NCBI GenBank assembly: GCA_040437565.1
Contig: JBDOQK010000062.1
Coordinates: 1-64,000, forward strand
DNA from: Albugo candida
Lineage: Eukaryota > Oomycota > Peronosporomycetes > Albuginales
Direction of reading: 5' to 3'
Length of the DNA: 64,000 nucleotides
Part shown: in pieces, positions 1 through 10,423 of the stretch
Position numbering within the stretch: position 1 is the stretch's first letter
Layout: each line of letters begins with the position of its first letter
Position numbers and translations under genes: made by a program
The notes under the pieces: generated by a model
What the model was told of the DNA's origin: nothing
Database searches by the model: none
The model's input: the letters and a program-made list of their open reading frames with translations, nothing else

Positions 1-114
1 CCTAAACCCTAAACCCTAAACCCTAAACCCTAAACCCTAAACCCTAAACCCTAAACCCTAAACCCTAAACCCTAAACCCTAAACCCTAAACCCTAAACCC
101 TAAACCCTAAACCC
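1..114. repeat. Telomere repeat array (CCCTAAA)n
   Basis: About sixteen near-perfect tandem CCCTAAA units run from the first base to about position 114, where the array breaks off into unique sequence. On the complementary strand this is TTTAGGG running towards the window start, the orientation expected of a true left chromosome end. TTTAGGG is known from plants and from oomycetes; the gene content points to the latter. Confidence 0.97.
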
Positions 115-837
115 TTATCAACGTTGTTCCTTACAAGAACACACGTCGTGTGGCGAAAACCACCTCATTCATTCAAGCAACACTTCTTACGTCAAAAGTA
201 ACAATAATACGGTTTTCTACCACCTTTGCCATTGTGCTAATTTTCTTACTCTCATCCATGCCATCTTTCCTTCATCCACTTTTCGTCTTCTAGAATACTT
301 GTGTCTTCGCGCAGTGAAGTGTGTTCAGGCATGCTATAGATGAACAGAGTAGAGATAGGCGCCCCAAATAGCACGTTAACTAGCAACGAGTAGCAAAAGG
401 CCGTGGTGTGAAATACGCTCCGTACCGACTTATCTATTGACCTAAGAGATGCAACGGGGGAAAGCAGCAAGCAGGCCGTCGAGTGAGTCTTCACGAGGCT
501 AAGGATCTTTTTATATAACTACTCGTGGTTTCAATTGTCGCCATTTTCGGCTCTTGGTCTAAAGATCTGCCAACACCATTATGCGCTTGGCTTTACACAA
601 CCTGGCTTTACACAACCTGGCTCTTAAGCTTTTCAAAAATCAAAACCGAACCGTTCCTGGAGATATTTGAAATATGGCGTACATTTGCGAAGACTCACAA
701 AATCAGGCTTCGGTCGCCCGGACAGATTTATTAAGTTGTAGGCTGCGATGTGTCTTCATCTTGACATTCAGAAATGAATGGACTGCGTTGAACTGCAGCC
801 TGAAGGGTGAAAAAAGTAGCTCATTTCCGAATTAGCT
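115..837. other. Subtelomeric sequence without a recognised gene
   Basis: Only short overlapping ORFs (60-80 codons) occur here, on both strands, with no recognisable domain. A 15-bp unit (GGCTTTACACAACCT) is present twice in tandem at 589-618. I see no tRNA, rRNA or transposon signature. Confidence 0.5.
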
Positions 838-1254
838 ATGGTCAAGACAAATGAGACCAAGGGCATATGTCTTTTCCCTGCGTGTGCTGGGAAAAAACCG
901 ATTCTAGCCAGGAGCTTTCCAAGACATTACAGGAAGCATCATCAGGAAGTCAATCGAGACGGGAGCCTCGTCGAACAAACGCGGTTCAGATCACGGATGA
1001 CGAAAAAGCGATACTTCCAACCAGTCGCTGCATCTTTGGAGACGAAGGAGTGGCCCGTGGCAGGGAGCTTGGAGACGAAACAGCAACTCATGATGCAAGC
1101 TTCAGTAATTACAGACCTTAAAAATCGAATTGCACGTCTGGAAAAGTGCATCGAGTCCCAACGTTCGGGAGACCAGCTGGACGAATTGGACGGTACCAGA
1201 CATACTATCGATTTGCCTCAAAGCGATATTGAGGACGAAGACCTTGCTCGATAG
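838..1254 (+). CDS. Small zinc-finger/coiled-coil protein, function unknown
   Basis: A 138-codon ORF. Near the N terminus Cys and His residues are spaced C-x4-C-x15-H-x4-H (CLFPAC ... HYRKHH), a plausible single C2H2/BED-like zinc finger. The middle is basic and contains a repeated SLETK unit. The C-terminal third (LKNRIARLEKCIESQ) has the heptad pattern of a coiled coil and the tail is acidic. This is the first plausible gene inside the telomere, directly upstream of a copia insertion. It could be a small DNA-binding protein, a remnant of a transposon-encoded protein, or a chance ORF; I do not recognise a family. Confidence 0.45.
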   Translation: MVKTNETKGICLFPACAGKKPILARSFPRHYRKHHQEVNRDGSLVEQTRFRSRMTKKRYFQPVAASLETKEWPVAGSLETKQQLMMQASVITDLKNRIARLEKCIESQRSGDQLDELDGTRHTIDLPQSDIEDEDLAR

Positions 1255-1336
1255 GAATCTTAACCACGCATGTCAGACTCATGCAAATAAGCTTTGTCTT
1301 CTTATGATAAGTATACAACGTTTTGATGACTTTTAC

Positions 1337-1634
1337 TGTCGAATGTACTTGATATGCACCTGTTGCAACGGAGATAGAAGTAAACGTACAATATATTTAG
1401 CATTAACCTTGTTTGTCAAAGATACAACATGCATGTGCAACTGCATTACAAACTTGACTATGCCACGTCTCACATGACGTCCGTCTGATCCCACATGGTG
1501 GCCGTCTCTACTCGTCTCATCTATCATGTTCTCATCAAACAGCAATTCAGGTGGGGTGGGACTTTACCTGCAATGGGTCTTGCAGTTGATACTCAAACCT
1601 TTCACGACCTGTCAGAAAACGATCTCTTCTAACA
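1337..1634 (-). repeat. 3' LTR of the copia fossil
   Basis: About 298 bp matching 5855-6154 over its whole length. In element orientation it begins TGTTA and ends CGACA, the usual TG...CA form. It abuts the flanking pentamer TTTAC (1332-1336). Confidence 0.85.
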
Positions 1635-4600
1635 CTTCTCATCGACGTCGTCCTGGATGGCCTTTAACTTGAACATACCACGCAGGCATGGGATCCATGA
1701 TGCTGGTAGTGCCTTCGTCCACAGATCTGCCATCATATCATCACACTTGACAAAGCTTGGCTGCACGACCTAATCTTGAGCGTGGTGACAGATAAACTTG
1801 AAAGGAATGTCGACATGTTCGCGCTTGAGATCCTCTTCTCGTTTTCCAATTGCTGGACTGTCGCTTGATCGTCCATCCACATGCGTATCGGCTTCACAAG
1901 ATTCAGGTCCAGTTCTCCAAACAATTCCCTCAGCCCTAGAATCTCACGACCAGCATGCGACGCAGCGATTAACTCCACTTCCATGGTGCTAAGCGAAACA
2001 CCATTCTGCTTCTTGCACGTCCACGATACCACTGCACCGTCCTTCGTCAGCACGCATCCTGACACTGACTTTCTATCCGACTTATCCTGGGAATAGTCCG
2101 CGTTGCTCAAGCTTTGGGTCTTAATAGGGTCCCCTTGTTGGCTTGTACTGTCGAGGCATAACTTAAGTGACTTTGTCTCCTTTAGATATCGTGCAATTCA
2201 CTTGGTCATTTTCTAATCCCTCATCTTCGGTTCATGTGTCTGCTTGGTTGCGCGGTGCACTGCAAAACAGATATCTGGGCGAGTACATGATGCAACTCAT
2301 AGTAGACAACTAACGAGGGACTGAAGGGCTTTCATACTTTCTAGTCCACCGGCGGATTCACGACAACTAAATCTTTCATTTCGAGTGACACCATGCTGTC
2401 GACGTACACATAAAAAACCGCAACATTCGCATCGGTATTTTCACTGTACAGACACATTTCTTTTACACTGCTTGAAACCCAGATCAACCAGCTTCGTGTG
2501 CAATAGCTTGCTGCATATCCTTCCAGCTTACTTCAGGCCATGAAGTTACTTCATCAACAATAGAGCAAGCTCTTACGTACGCTTCTCTCCATGTTGCTTA
2601 CAGATATTTTGAGAGACTTGCATTACGCTTGGCATATGTCAACGTCTTTTTCCCTTCCTGCCCTGAAATATGCGTTTGGTACGTCACCGGCACGTTCTAT
2701 CGACGATGGAGGACCGAGAACACCTTCACGGTACCAAGTTCCATTACCGCAGCGAAAGTCAAAGCGTTATCGATTCCGCTGAATTGTTCATTTCCACATG
2801 CAACGAGTCTTGCCTTATATCTCTCCACATTATCAGCATCTTTCTTCGTCTTGGAAGCCCACTTGTTGTGGAGAACGTGTGAGTCTTTAGGTGGAACTAC
2901 CACTCTCCACAACCTATTTGCCTCCAAAGCTTCAGGTCTTCATTTTTAGCCACGACCCACTTATCCTTGCTAGCGCTCCTAACAGACTCGCCGTAATTTC
3001 TTGGGTCTTCTTCTCTGATACTGCTGACAACGTCTCGGACTTCAAAAATGTATTAGTTATGACTTCGCGAATCGACTTCATCGCATCTTGACCGTGTCAG
3101 GTATCGATCACGTGTCCATACGGACGATCCGCCTTTCGTTAGGTGCTTGCCATAGCTGCCATCACGCTCCTCTGACCTTCAGTGCCATTCATATCTTTCA
3201 CCAATTCACTGTCTTGAATATTGGTCAGAGTTTTAACATTCCCAAGAAGCAGAATTACCACCACAACACGCTCCTTCGGTATTTGAACCCAATGTCTCTT
3301 TATATCATCGTCCTTCCCGATGATCATTGCTGCTTTCCCGCTCACGCCCAAATATTTGTTGTTATTTTTCAGGTGCACCTGCATGGGGGCCGAAGACGAT
3401 AATGTAACTCAAAAACGGTCGTTTCTTGGTCAACATCTCAATCGTCTACATCCCACCTTCATTTTCCTCGGTGGGACTTCGATGTACGACGGAGGTTGCA
3501 TATTCGGCAGCGTCGCCCCAGAACTTTAAGGGTAGCCTACTTGCAAACACCATGCTTCGCACCATGTTCATAATGGTGCGATACATCCTTCCAGCTTTGC
3601 CATTGCTTGCCTGGTTATTTATTTTACTTACTTGTCGCAAAATACCAGTTTTCTTGCGAAACACGTACAGAGGTTTGTATTCGCCTCCACCGACTGTACG
3701 CAGAACGTTTATACGGGAATTGAACCGCTTTTCAAAAACAACAAGAAGTGCTTGAACGTGATCGCAGCGACATCCTCAGTCTTCTCGGGGAACACTCGGC
3801 AATAGTTTGACTGATGATCGATAAAGTTGATCAGATACCTATTCTCAGTCTATCAAGGGGAGGCATGGTACCTTTTAAGTCGGGACAGATGACGCCACCG
3901 GTCGAATCGATCGGCGGATTCAACCCGCTGTCGTTGCGCGACTGTGCTTTCTTCGTTTCTTGCTGTGAGCGCACGCCAAGGAGTTTGTACGCCTAGTATC
4001 AGTCAGTTGAGACCAGAGTCATGGCCATGGGTCATCTTGATGATTGCTATCATAATATAATGACCCAACGACGATGGAACTATAACCAGCTTCCAAGATG
4101 AACACCCGTGTTGTGTTCGTGTCCATCAAGCATTCACGATTGTCATAACCGCCTTCTTTGGTGAATTCAATCTACGAAAGTCGCTGATCGAAATACCATT
4201 TTGACTGAAACGACAAAAACATCATTAATTAGATCAGCGTCCATGATTTGTTCACCTCCTGGATGAGAGACCATAACCTGCCTCCCTTCACGGTATTCAA
4301 GAGCGCATCCCTTCTTTACCAATTTACCAAAGGAACTGATGTTACGCCCCAAATTGGTACGTATTGAACCTCAAGAAGTCAGATGGGCTTCACAATACCA
4401 AGTTCCTTGACCCGGATCACCACAGTTCCTTGCTTGGTGGTTCTCAAGAGTACCCCACCAGGAGCTGCGGTAAAACATTCGTTTCGGTAGTCGACCACAT
4501 CGCCGAGCAGGCTCAAGTCATTGACCGAATCTTTTCCTCAGTCGCTGTTCAAAACCCAGTTGCCAGTTGAGCGGCACCGTCCATCGCTAACCGTTAGAAT

Positions 4601-5842
4601 GAAATCTTCATCTTGTCGTTTCTTTTGCCTTTCTTCGGGCAAACTGCCTTGAGGTGACCAGTGTTGCAACATAAACAGCACCTTTTTGCGACTCTATCTC
4701 CAGGAAGCTTCTTGACCTTTCCAAAGTTCACTATTTCATTCTTCGACTCGACGACGTTTACTACGTCGAAATCGAATCGAAATGTTTGACTCAAATGGCG
4801 AGGTCTTTCGATTGTGCAGCTCTTCAATTTGTCGTAGGTAGTTAACCCTATTCAGGTCCACACGGGACAACAGCGTCGTGCGCATAGCTGCATCAGCATA
4901 GTGAACTTGTTGTCCAAGACAAGGCTTTCCGCTCCTCCCACGCGTCACTCACAGCTGTCAGATACAAGACATCTTCCTTCCAGCTACGCTGTGATGACTT
5001 CGGGGCAATGATCAACTCCATGCTTTGGATAGGTGTTATCTTGATAGTGAAAGTCCAGAGCAACCTTTGCATAGCATGCTCCAAGTTCTCACCCAGACCA
5101 CCAAGTCTCTACCTGCCGACGATGATATTTCTGTGCGATGCCTGCAAGGTTTTGACCGAGAACATCAACCTTGATGTCTTCAGACCCCAAAAAACCACAG
5201 GCACGCTCGGAGAAGTCAACTTGTCGCACAAACGTTTTTCCATATTTAATGAACCCACTACCAAGTCCATGGTAGAGTTCCTTTCCGTCGAAAGATTGGA
5301 CCGCCAATTTTCGTTGACGACCATCCGGTACGCCTTCAAGTATCTGCCCAGGATGGTAATAACCAGTACCTGGTATACGCATACCTGGGTGAACTCCTGC
5401 AGGTGCACCTGTCCATGAAAGCCAGCATCAAGTCTCTGACCTATTCCATCCTTTCCATCGACCTGAGCCCATGGGTCAACCATATTCCAAACATACGTTG
5501 GTTGTCGGGCACCAAAGAAGGTGGCCGACGACATTCGATGAACGTTTGGATCGAGGAGAATGATCCAAAGTCTAGAGTTTTATACCTTCCCCTCATCCCA
5601 AAATCAAAACAAAAGGGCGTGACTCCGCAGAGTCCTTGCCATGTTGCTTGCCGTGTCCGTTTTGCGATGATTCCATTCTACACGTTCGCTCCGACAAATC
5701 ACCAAGCGTAGCGAGCAGCTTGTCTAGTGCTGCCACGGGCACTGCCGACTTTTCTTCCAATTGCTGGTCGTCGGTCGTGTCCTGACCATCGACTACCACT
5801 GCGGGTTTACCTTATTGGGCTGCGCCGCTAACACGATCCTTT

Positions 5843-5854
5843 GGGCTCATAACC
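5843..5854 (-). other. Primer-binding site, initiator-tRNA anticodon-loop type
   Basis: Directly inside the 5' LTR the plus strand reads GGGCTCATAACC, which is the anticodon stem-loop sequence (CAT anticodon) of eukaryotic initiator tRNA-Met. The element strand is therefore complementary to an internal part of tRNA-iMet, the half-tRNA priming known for copia and its relatives. Confidence 0.75.
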
Positions 5855-6154
5855 TGCTGAAAGTACATATATTACACTTTTTGCTGCAATAGAGGTAGAA
5901 GTAAGCGTGAAATATATTTAGTTTTAGCCTTGTTTGCCAACACCACAACATGCATGTGTAACGGCATTACAAACTTGACTATGTCACGTCTCATTGACGT
6001 CCGTCTGGTCCCACATAGTGGCCGTCTGTTCTCGTCTCATCTGTCGTGTTCTCATCAAACAGCAGTTCAGGTGAGGCTGGACTTTACCTTCATTGGGGCT
6101 TGCAGTTGATACTCAAATCCTTGACGACCTGTCAGAAAACGATCACTATTAACG
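5855..6154 (-). repeat. 5' LTR of the copia fossil
   Basis: About 300 bp, the partner of 1337-1634. Its inner edge at 5855 directly adjoins the primer-binding site, and its outer edge adjoins the flanking pentamer TTTCC (6155-6159). Confidence 0.85.
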
Positions 6155-7149
6155 TTTCCTTTCTCGTTTTGTGCTCTACTTGAAGCCCTCACCGCTCTAG
6201 TGACGAGCGCACAAGATAAGATTGAGATTTCTATCTTTTCGACCTGTACAATAGGTGCTTGGTGCATTTGGAGTGTAAATGAATGACTAGATTTTTCTAA
6301 AACATCCACTTGTAATACCCAAAAACAGTTCAGAGGATAAATAGAACAGAAGTTCAGACTTCGTTCTAGTAAATTATCGATCGATGTGCAGGTTCTGCAT
6401 GGGTGCGTACAGCGCACAAGAACGCCAATGACTGTAAGCTTCCAGTGCCTCACGTCCCATGCGTCCGTTTCTTACGGACGGTCGGCACAGTCAGTAGCGC
6501 AGCTAATTAGTACGATAAGATATGTCATGTGCACAGAAACATAGAATCATATCTACTGAGTTACGTAAAGTAAGTGGCGTTAGATCTGATTGTCATGACT
6601 CAAAAAAATAAATTCAGTGTAGTGGTTCGTTCTGATGGACCAGATCAACTGGAGGTTTGTTATAGTGGATCGCATCGACCAACATCAGTTAAGTTCGCTC
6701 ATCAATGATCGACACATTTGTAACGAGCGAGAATTGATCTTTTGATCGGAGAGGTTGATCCTGGAAGATCTGATTGAGCTCCTTTCATATAAATACGTAG
6801 ACACGTTACCAGTGAAACCAGTCAGTATGACAAGTGAACTAAGCGTAAACCGCATTTTCGAAATATGGTGATGATACGCTTAGTTTGGTTCTGGAACGAC
6901 TTTTAATGATGAGACCCCAATCAAACGAGGATTGAGATGGAATACCGCAAAGAAGCCTATGTAATCGTAATCTCAAAAATTAAGCTGAAGCGGTATAAGA
7001 TAATGGCTGTGCTACTGAACTGTGCAGGTCACTTCCTGTATCTCTAATTAAACGTTTGAGGCTCTTTGTTTTAATTGTCACAAATATATTACAAAATTGG
7101 GTCAAGATCACAGTCATAGTGGACTTGGAGCGAGCTAGATTCAAGGCTC
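6155..7149. other. Intergenic/repeat-derived sequence with no recognised feature
   Basis: About 1 kb between the copia fossil and the LTR-like sequence at 7150. The longest ORF (128 codons, minus strand, 6067-6453) overlaps the LTR and shows no domain. The stretch may be interior sequence of the LTR-like element next to it, but I cannot support that. Confidence 0.4.
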
Positions 7150-7418
7150 AGTTGAAGGTGTCTATATTACTAGAATTAGACTAACTGACTTCTCTAGTTG
7201 CCTAGGATATCTTAAATAACATATATACATATAAAAAACGTTTCGTGAAATACCCGTGAGAGATGGTAATTTGTACCTCGTTGATAATCTCGTATCGCAG
7301 TAGCCTCAGCACCCTTAATACGAGACTGTGTCCAGCTTGTAAAGTTGTAAAGTTGTAAAGTTGTAAAGCTGTATAAATGGTCCAAAAGTAGCGTGGAATG
7401 CAAAGTGGTGTGCGCCAC
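7150..7418 (-). repeat. LTR-like repeat, copy 1 (inverted partner at 10590-10845)
   Basis: Read on the minus strand, this sequence starts with a TGGCGCACACC-like end at the gap edge and runs to a TTCAACTGAGC end. It matches 10590-10845 (plus strand) along its whole length with many small differences. TG...CA-like ends, a TATAA-like element and a length of about 260 bp suggest an LTR, perhaps gypsy-type, but no interior coding region can be tied to it. It carries a short tandem array (about four TTGTAAAGT units, 7336-7370) that copy 2 lacks. Confidence 0.5.
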
Positions 7419-7518
7419 NNNNNNNNNNNNNNNNNNNNNNNNNNNNNNNNNNNNNNNNNNNNNNNNNNNNNNNNNNNNNNNNNNNNNNNNNNNNNNNNNN
7501 NNNNNNNNNNNNNNNNNN
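7419..7518. other. Assembly gap (100 N) inside repeats
   Basis: Exactly 100 N. Unlike most gaps in this window, the two flanks share no sequence; the left flank is a dispersed repeat, which probably stopped the assembly. Confidence 0.95.
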
Positions 7519-7760
7519 CCGAGAATATCAAATTCTCGGAAGGAGTAGCTGTTACCGAGAATCCTTACTTTTTCCTTGGCCAATCTCTGGCAGACTTCCT
7601 CTTCGGTAACAAGTAGTCTCAAATTACCACCGGGTAATTTTGCCTATTGGCCAATTTTTCCAGCTTCAAAAAGCTCGTCGACTCTCACATTACCATGATC
7701 TCGAACAAAAGATTGCAAAATATGCGCTGGTGGGTTTCGAACCAGCGCTTGTCCAGTCTC
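7519..7760 (-). repeat. Palindromic sequence with a tRNA B-box-like hairpin
   Basis: 7519-7539 is a perfect inverted repeat (CCGAGAAT, 5-bp loop, ATTCTCGG), and further CCGAGAAT-like words recur at about 7555 and 7768. On the minus strand 7724-7748 contains GGTTCGAAACC, a perfect match to the RNA polymerase III B-box consensus, inside a hairpin with GCGCTGGT/ACCAGCGC arms. No full tRNA cloverleaf can be drawn, so a decayed Pol III-derived repeat is likelier than a tRNA gene. Confidence 0.4.
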
Positions 7761-7837
7761 CAATACAACCGAGAATTTTGGCGCTCGGTAATACGAAAGT
7801 TTGGCTGCAGTTAAGTGAGCAGACAAAACCTCCCAAC

Positions 7838-8536
7838 TTAAACGGCCCTCTTGGAACAGCTTTCAATTGCGCGTAGATCCGACGCTAAAGGCTTGGGCAT
7901 TTCAACCTTCCAGGTTGCTTTTTTAGCCGCTTTATCCTTGTGGATTTCCTCATGACTCTTCAGGATATCGGCGAGACATGGCCACTTACCGGTTTTCTTT
8001 CCTTGCTCAACCGGTCTCCGAGGTGCTGACGGCAACGCGTCATCCACCTCCATTGCGACCGGCTGATTGGCAGGAATGGGATTGGGAGAGAGAGGTGTCT
8101 CAATTTCCACATCGGCCTCTGATTGGCCAATCACCACGTCAGCCGGTAAAGGGTTGGACGGGATAGGTGAGGACGTGGGCGTATCATTTACAGGTAACGA
8201 GTCACTAACGGACGAGTTACGATGAGACAAGTTACCCACATCCGGTGATGAAACGGACAAGTTATTAGGATACGGGTGGTCAGCACCCGGTGAGGTGACG
8301 GTAGGAAGACTTGAGATATCGATAGAAACCCCAATCTTCGACAGGGTAGAATGTTTGTTGTACTCAGTTTTGGCATGTATGCAGCAGCTGGCAATTAGAG
8401 AAGTCTCGTCAGGGGGCTTAGGGGTTAGTGAATACGTGTTCCGACCGTGTGTACCCTGGTTCAAATCCCGGCGGTGGCAAATGGGCTGCGGTGGGGCCCT
8501 TTGGCAGAGGCATAGATTCCCCCACGTAAATATCAA
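7838..8536 (-). CDS. Hypothetical Pro/Ser-rich ORF, doubtful
   Basis: A 232-codon ORF. About 45 residues at its N terminus are simply the antisense of a tRNA-like repeat (8410-8480), so that part is not an evolved protein start. The rest is rich in Pro, Ser and Asn with a Lys/Glu-rich C terminus (about residues 185-232). No domain is recognised. It could be a remnant of a retroelement structural protein or a chance reading frame in repeat DNA. Confidence 0.25.
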   Translation of the reverse strand: MIFTWGNLCLCQRAPPQPICHRRDLNQGTHGRNTYSLTPKPPDETSLIASCCIHAKTEYNKHSTLSKIGVSIDISSLPTVTSPGADHPYPNNLSVSSPDVGNLSHRNSSVSDSLPVNDTPTSSPIPSNPLPADVVIGQSEADVEIETPLSPNPIPANQPVAMEVDDALPSAPRRPVEQGKKTGKWPCLADILKSHEEIHKDKAAKKATWKVEMPKPLASDLRAIESCSKRAV

Positions 8537-8680
8537 CCTACTAAATGAAAATATGGACGTGTTAAGACCGCTGACAACTACACCGGGCTCTTCAGACCGT
8601 TACATACTAGTGATTGTAATAGAGTAGATAACCACCAAACTGTAGTAACAGAACGGTGTCTAAATAAAAGTACTACGGTC
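8408..8680 (+). repeat. tRNA-derived SINE-like repeat (family 2)
   Basis: 8457-8467 reads GGTTCAAATCC, a B-box match, and about 35 bp upstream GGGGTTAGTGAATACG resembles an A-box, followed by an unrelated body. The T-stem carries mismatches and no acceptor stem pairs, so it is not a functional tRNA. Its head differs from the SINE family at 8690-8987. Confidence 0.4.
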
Positions 8681-8689
8681 CAAGACCTC

Positions 8690-8725
8690 TAACTGAGCTG
8701 GGCCGGGCCCCTCTCACCATGATCT
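8690..8725 (-). repeat. SINE head fragment, copy B
   Basis: Directly after the tail of copy A the minus strand reads GATCATGGTGAGAGGGGCCC followed by the A-box-like CAGCTCAGTTAG, repeating the 5' end of copy A before similarity is lost. Copies A and B therefore lie head-to-tail. Confidence 0.5.
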
Positions 8726-8987
8726 ATTTTTTTTACTTAGTCAAGTATTTCATTACACTGTTTATCTGGTTCTGTAACTACCTTCCTTATCTTATCATGA
8801 GCCCCTGACCGTGTTAATATCACTTAAGTCGTACTTCAAGCCTAGGGAGGCAGATATTTTCCAAGCTTATTGCTTGTGTGGGATCAAACAGCTGCCCGCA
8901 CTGCCCGGGATCAAACTAATGAACTCCGGCAGAGGGTCCGTGCGCTCAAGTGCTCAACCAACTGAGCTGGAGCGGACCCCTCACCAT
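8726..8987 (-). repeat. tRNA-derived SINE, copy A
   Basis: Read on the minus strand it starts GGTCATGGTGAGGGGTCC. It carries an A-box-like AGCTCAGTTGGTTGAGC (plus-strand 8953-8971) and B-box-like GTTTGATCCC words (about 8880-8917), then a body shared with copy C at roughly 85-90% by eye, and ends in an A-rich tail near 8726. This head-body-tail order is that of a tRNA-derived SINE. A tRNA gene is ruled out because the acceptor arms do not pair. Confidence 0.65.
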
Positions 8988-9029
8988 GACCTATTGGCCC
9001 GGAGCGTGAACCTTCCGGCTGGTGATGTA

Positions 9030-9860
9030 TTTGGTACCGGTTACGTATCTTGTCAGAACCCGGTCACGTCTCTAACGTATCAGATTGATATTTTTCGGGC
9101 CGATCTTTCGAGATATCGGATCAACGTCTTTTTTCTAGATATTCGGAGGGGAAATTCCTAATTAAAATATATACGTACCTTTTATCAAGAAAACAAGAGT
9201 CAACCAAGCTATCGACGAAGTTGTCGTCTGAATTGCTTGATGGAGGATTTGTGCCAGAAAAAGCATGACGAAGACACAAAAAAGTTAATTTTAGCGAAGT
9301 TATAGTCGTTTGCCGAGGTCTAGTGAAGAAGGACACTCAGGAGTTGAAGACATGAGTGCCAGCCAGGGGATGTATGAGGAGTTGGAGAGAATAGCGTCTA
9401 AGTCTGAAGAGCCCAAACAACCCAAGCGTTCCGGCGATTAGATCCAGCCGACCCATTTAATGGGGAACTCAAGGATGATAAATTGCGGAGGATGACAGAG
9501 GATTATGAGATGAGAACGTCTCGGGGGATACTAGGATATCGAATGCACCCCAGCTTCCAAAGCACCCTATGTAGAGGTGAGACAGCAACGAGCAACGAGA
9601 TTCCGTGGAGCGATATCAAGGTTACTAAAACACGCTGCTACCGTTCGAAACATGTGTGAACAAGCCGTTCCTCATGCCAGTATAAGCTTGAGTGGATGTG
9701 TGGACGAGAGAGAACATTTTGAAATTTGGAATGGAAAAAAGACTCGACAGGAGTTACCCAAGAAGACTGGATAAACTATTTTCGGGAAGAGGGAGAGCCA
9801 AAGAATGGGGATTTGTCAAAGATCGATAAAGAAATGCGTAAAGTAAGGATAGATACCACG
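9030..9860. other. Sequence with no recognised gene
   Basis: Only short ORFs with no recognisable domain. A reading frame near 9350-9440 (starting MSASQGMYEELERI) is charged but ends quickly. The composition resembles decayed transposon DNA, and it leads into the LINE fragment downstream. Confidence 0.35.
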
Positions 9861-9867
9861 CTAACGG

Positions 9868-10323
9868 ATGCAGGATCAAGAATATCGCGGTTGCAAAACC
9901 AAATTTACAGAACCTTGGATCAACACGGATTGCAAGAATACGTGGAACATGCGGATCCAAACGCATTGTCAAGTGGATGGTAGATACTTTGAAGTCTCGA
10001 ACATTCAAGAGAAAAATTGTGAAAAACTCGAAATGGACATTCACAAAATAAAGAAGAAAAACGCTGTGATTTTTCTGCAGTTGGTGTCAGGAGCTTTTGA
10101 AAAGTTACATGGAGTGGGACCGGATTCAATGAAGGATAATACGCCGCAAAGATCCGAATACAAGGACACGAAGTCAAATAGGGGCGAAAGACGCATGAAC
10201 TTCAGCGAAATACATGTTTCGCATTTTGGAAAAAAAATGGGCGTTGGAAAAAGTTTCATCGACTGGGTTCGTCTTTCGTACAATAACACAAAGGCGCAGT
10301 TGATGATTAATGGAAATATCACA
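9868..10323 (+). mobile_element. LINE-type retrotransposon fragment (reverse transcriptase part)
   Basis: The open frame ends, just before a gap, in FIDWVRLSYNNTKAQLMING. This fits the LINE reverse-transcriptase stretch (F-x2-W-[IV]-x-L-x-Y-N-N...-NG) that normally precedes the GxxQGxPLSP motif. The catalytic YxDD would lie in the missing sequence. The upstream frame (about residues 1-110) is not recognisable. The piece is short, flanked by other repeats and very unlikely to be an intact element. Confidence 0.5.
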
Positions 10324-10423
10324 NNNNNNNNNNNNNNNNNNNNNNNNNNNNNNNNNNNNNNNNNNNNNNNNNNNNNNNNNNNNNNNNNNNNNNNNNNNNN
10401 NNNNNNNNNNNNNNNNNNNNNNN
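10324..10423. other. Assembly gap (100 N) inside repeats
   Basis: Exactly 100 N, with no shared sequence on the two sides. It interrupts the LINE fragment. Confidence 0.95.

Larger units (their letters stand above)
1337..6154 (-). mobile_element. Ty1/copia LTR retrotransposon, broken fossil copy
   Basis: The element reads on the minus strand. Two LTRs of about 300 bp flank an interior with recognisable parts in copia order: gag region with a CCHC zinc knuckle (about 4630-4690), integrase (about 3450-4350), reverse transcriptase (about 2700-2930) and RNase H (about 1733-2110, with the KSVSGCV and AASHAGREI motifs typical of copia). Integrase lying before reverse transcriptase identifies Ty1/copia rather than gypsy. 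The coding interior is broken in many places. The LTRs agree at roughly 80-88% by eye, so the insertion is old. The flanking 5-bp repeats TTTAC and TTTCC agree in four of five bases, consistent with a decayed target-site duplication. Confidence 0.88.

Noticed and set aside
8408-8480. Functional tRNA gene on the plus strand
   Set aside because: The B-box matches, but the T-stem has mismatches and no acceptor stem closes; it is better seen as a SINE head.
8880-8987. Functional tRNA gene
   Set aside because: A- and B-box-like words are present, but the acceptor and T stems do not pair and the sequence continues into a repeated SINE body.
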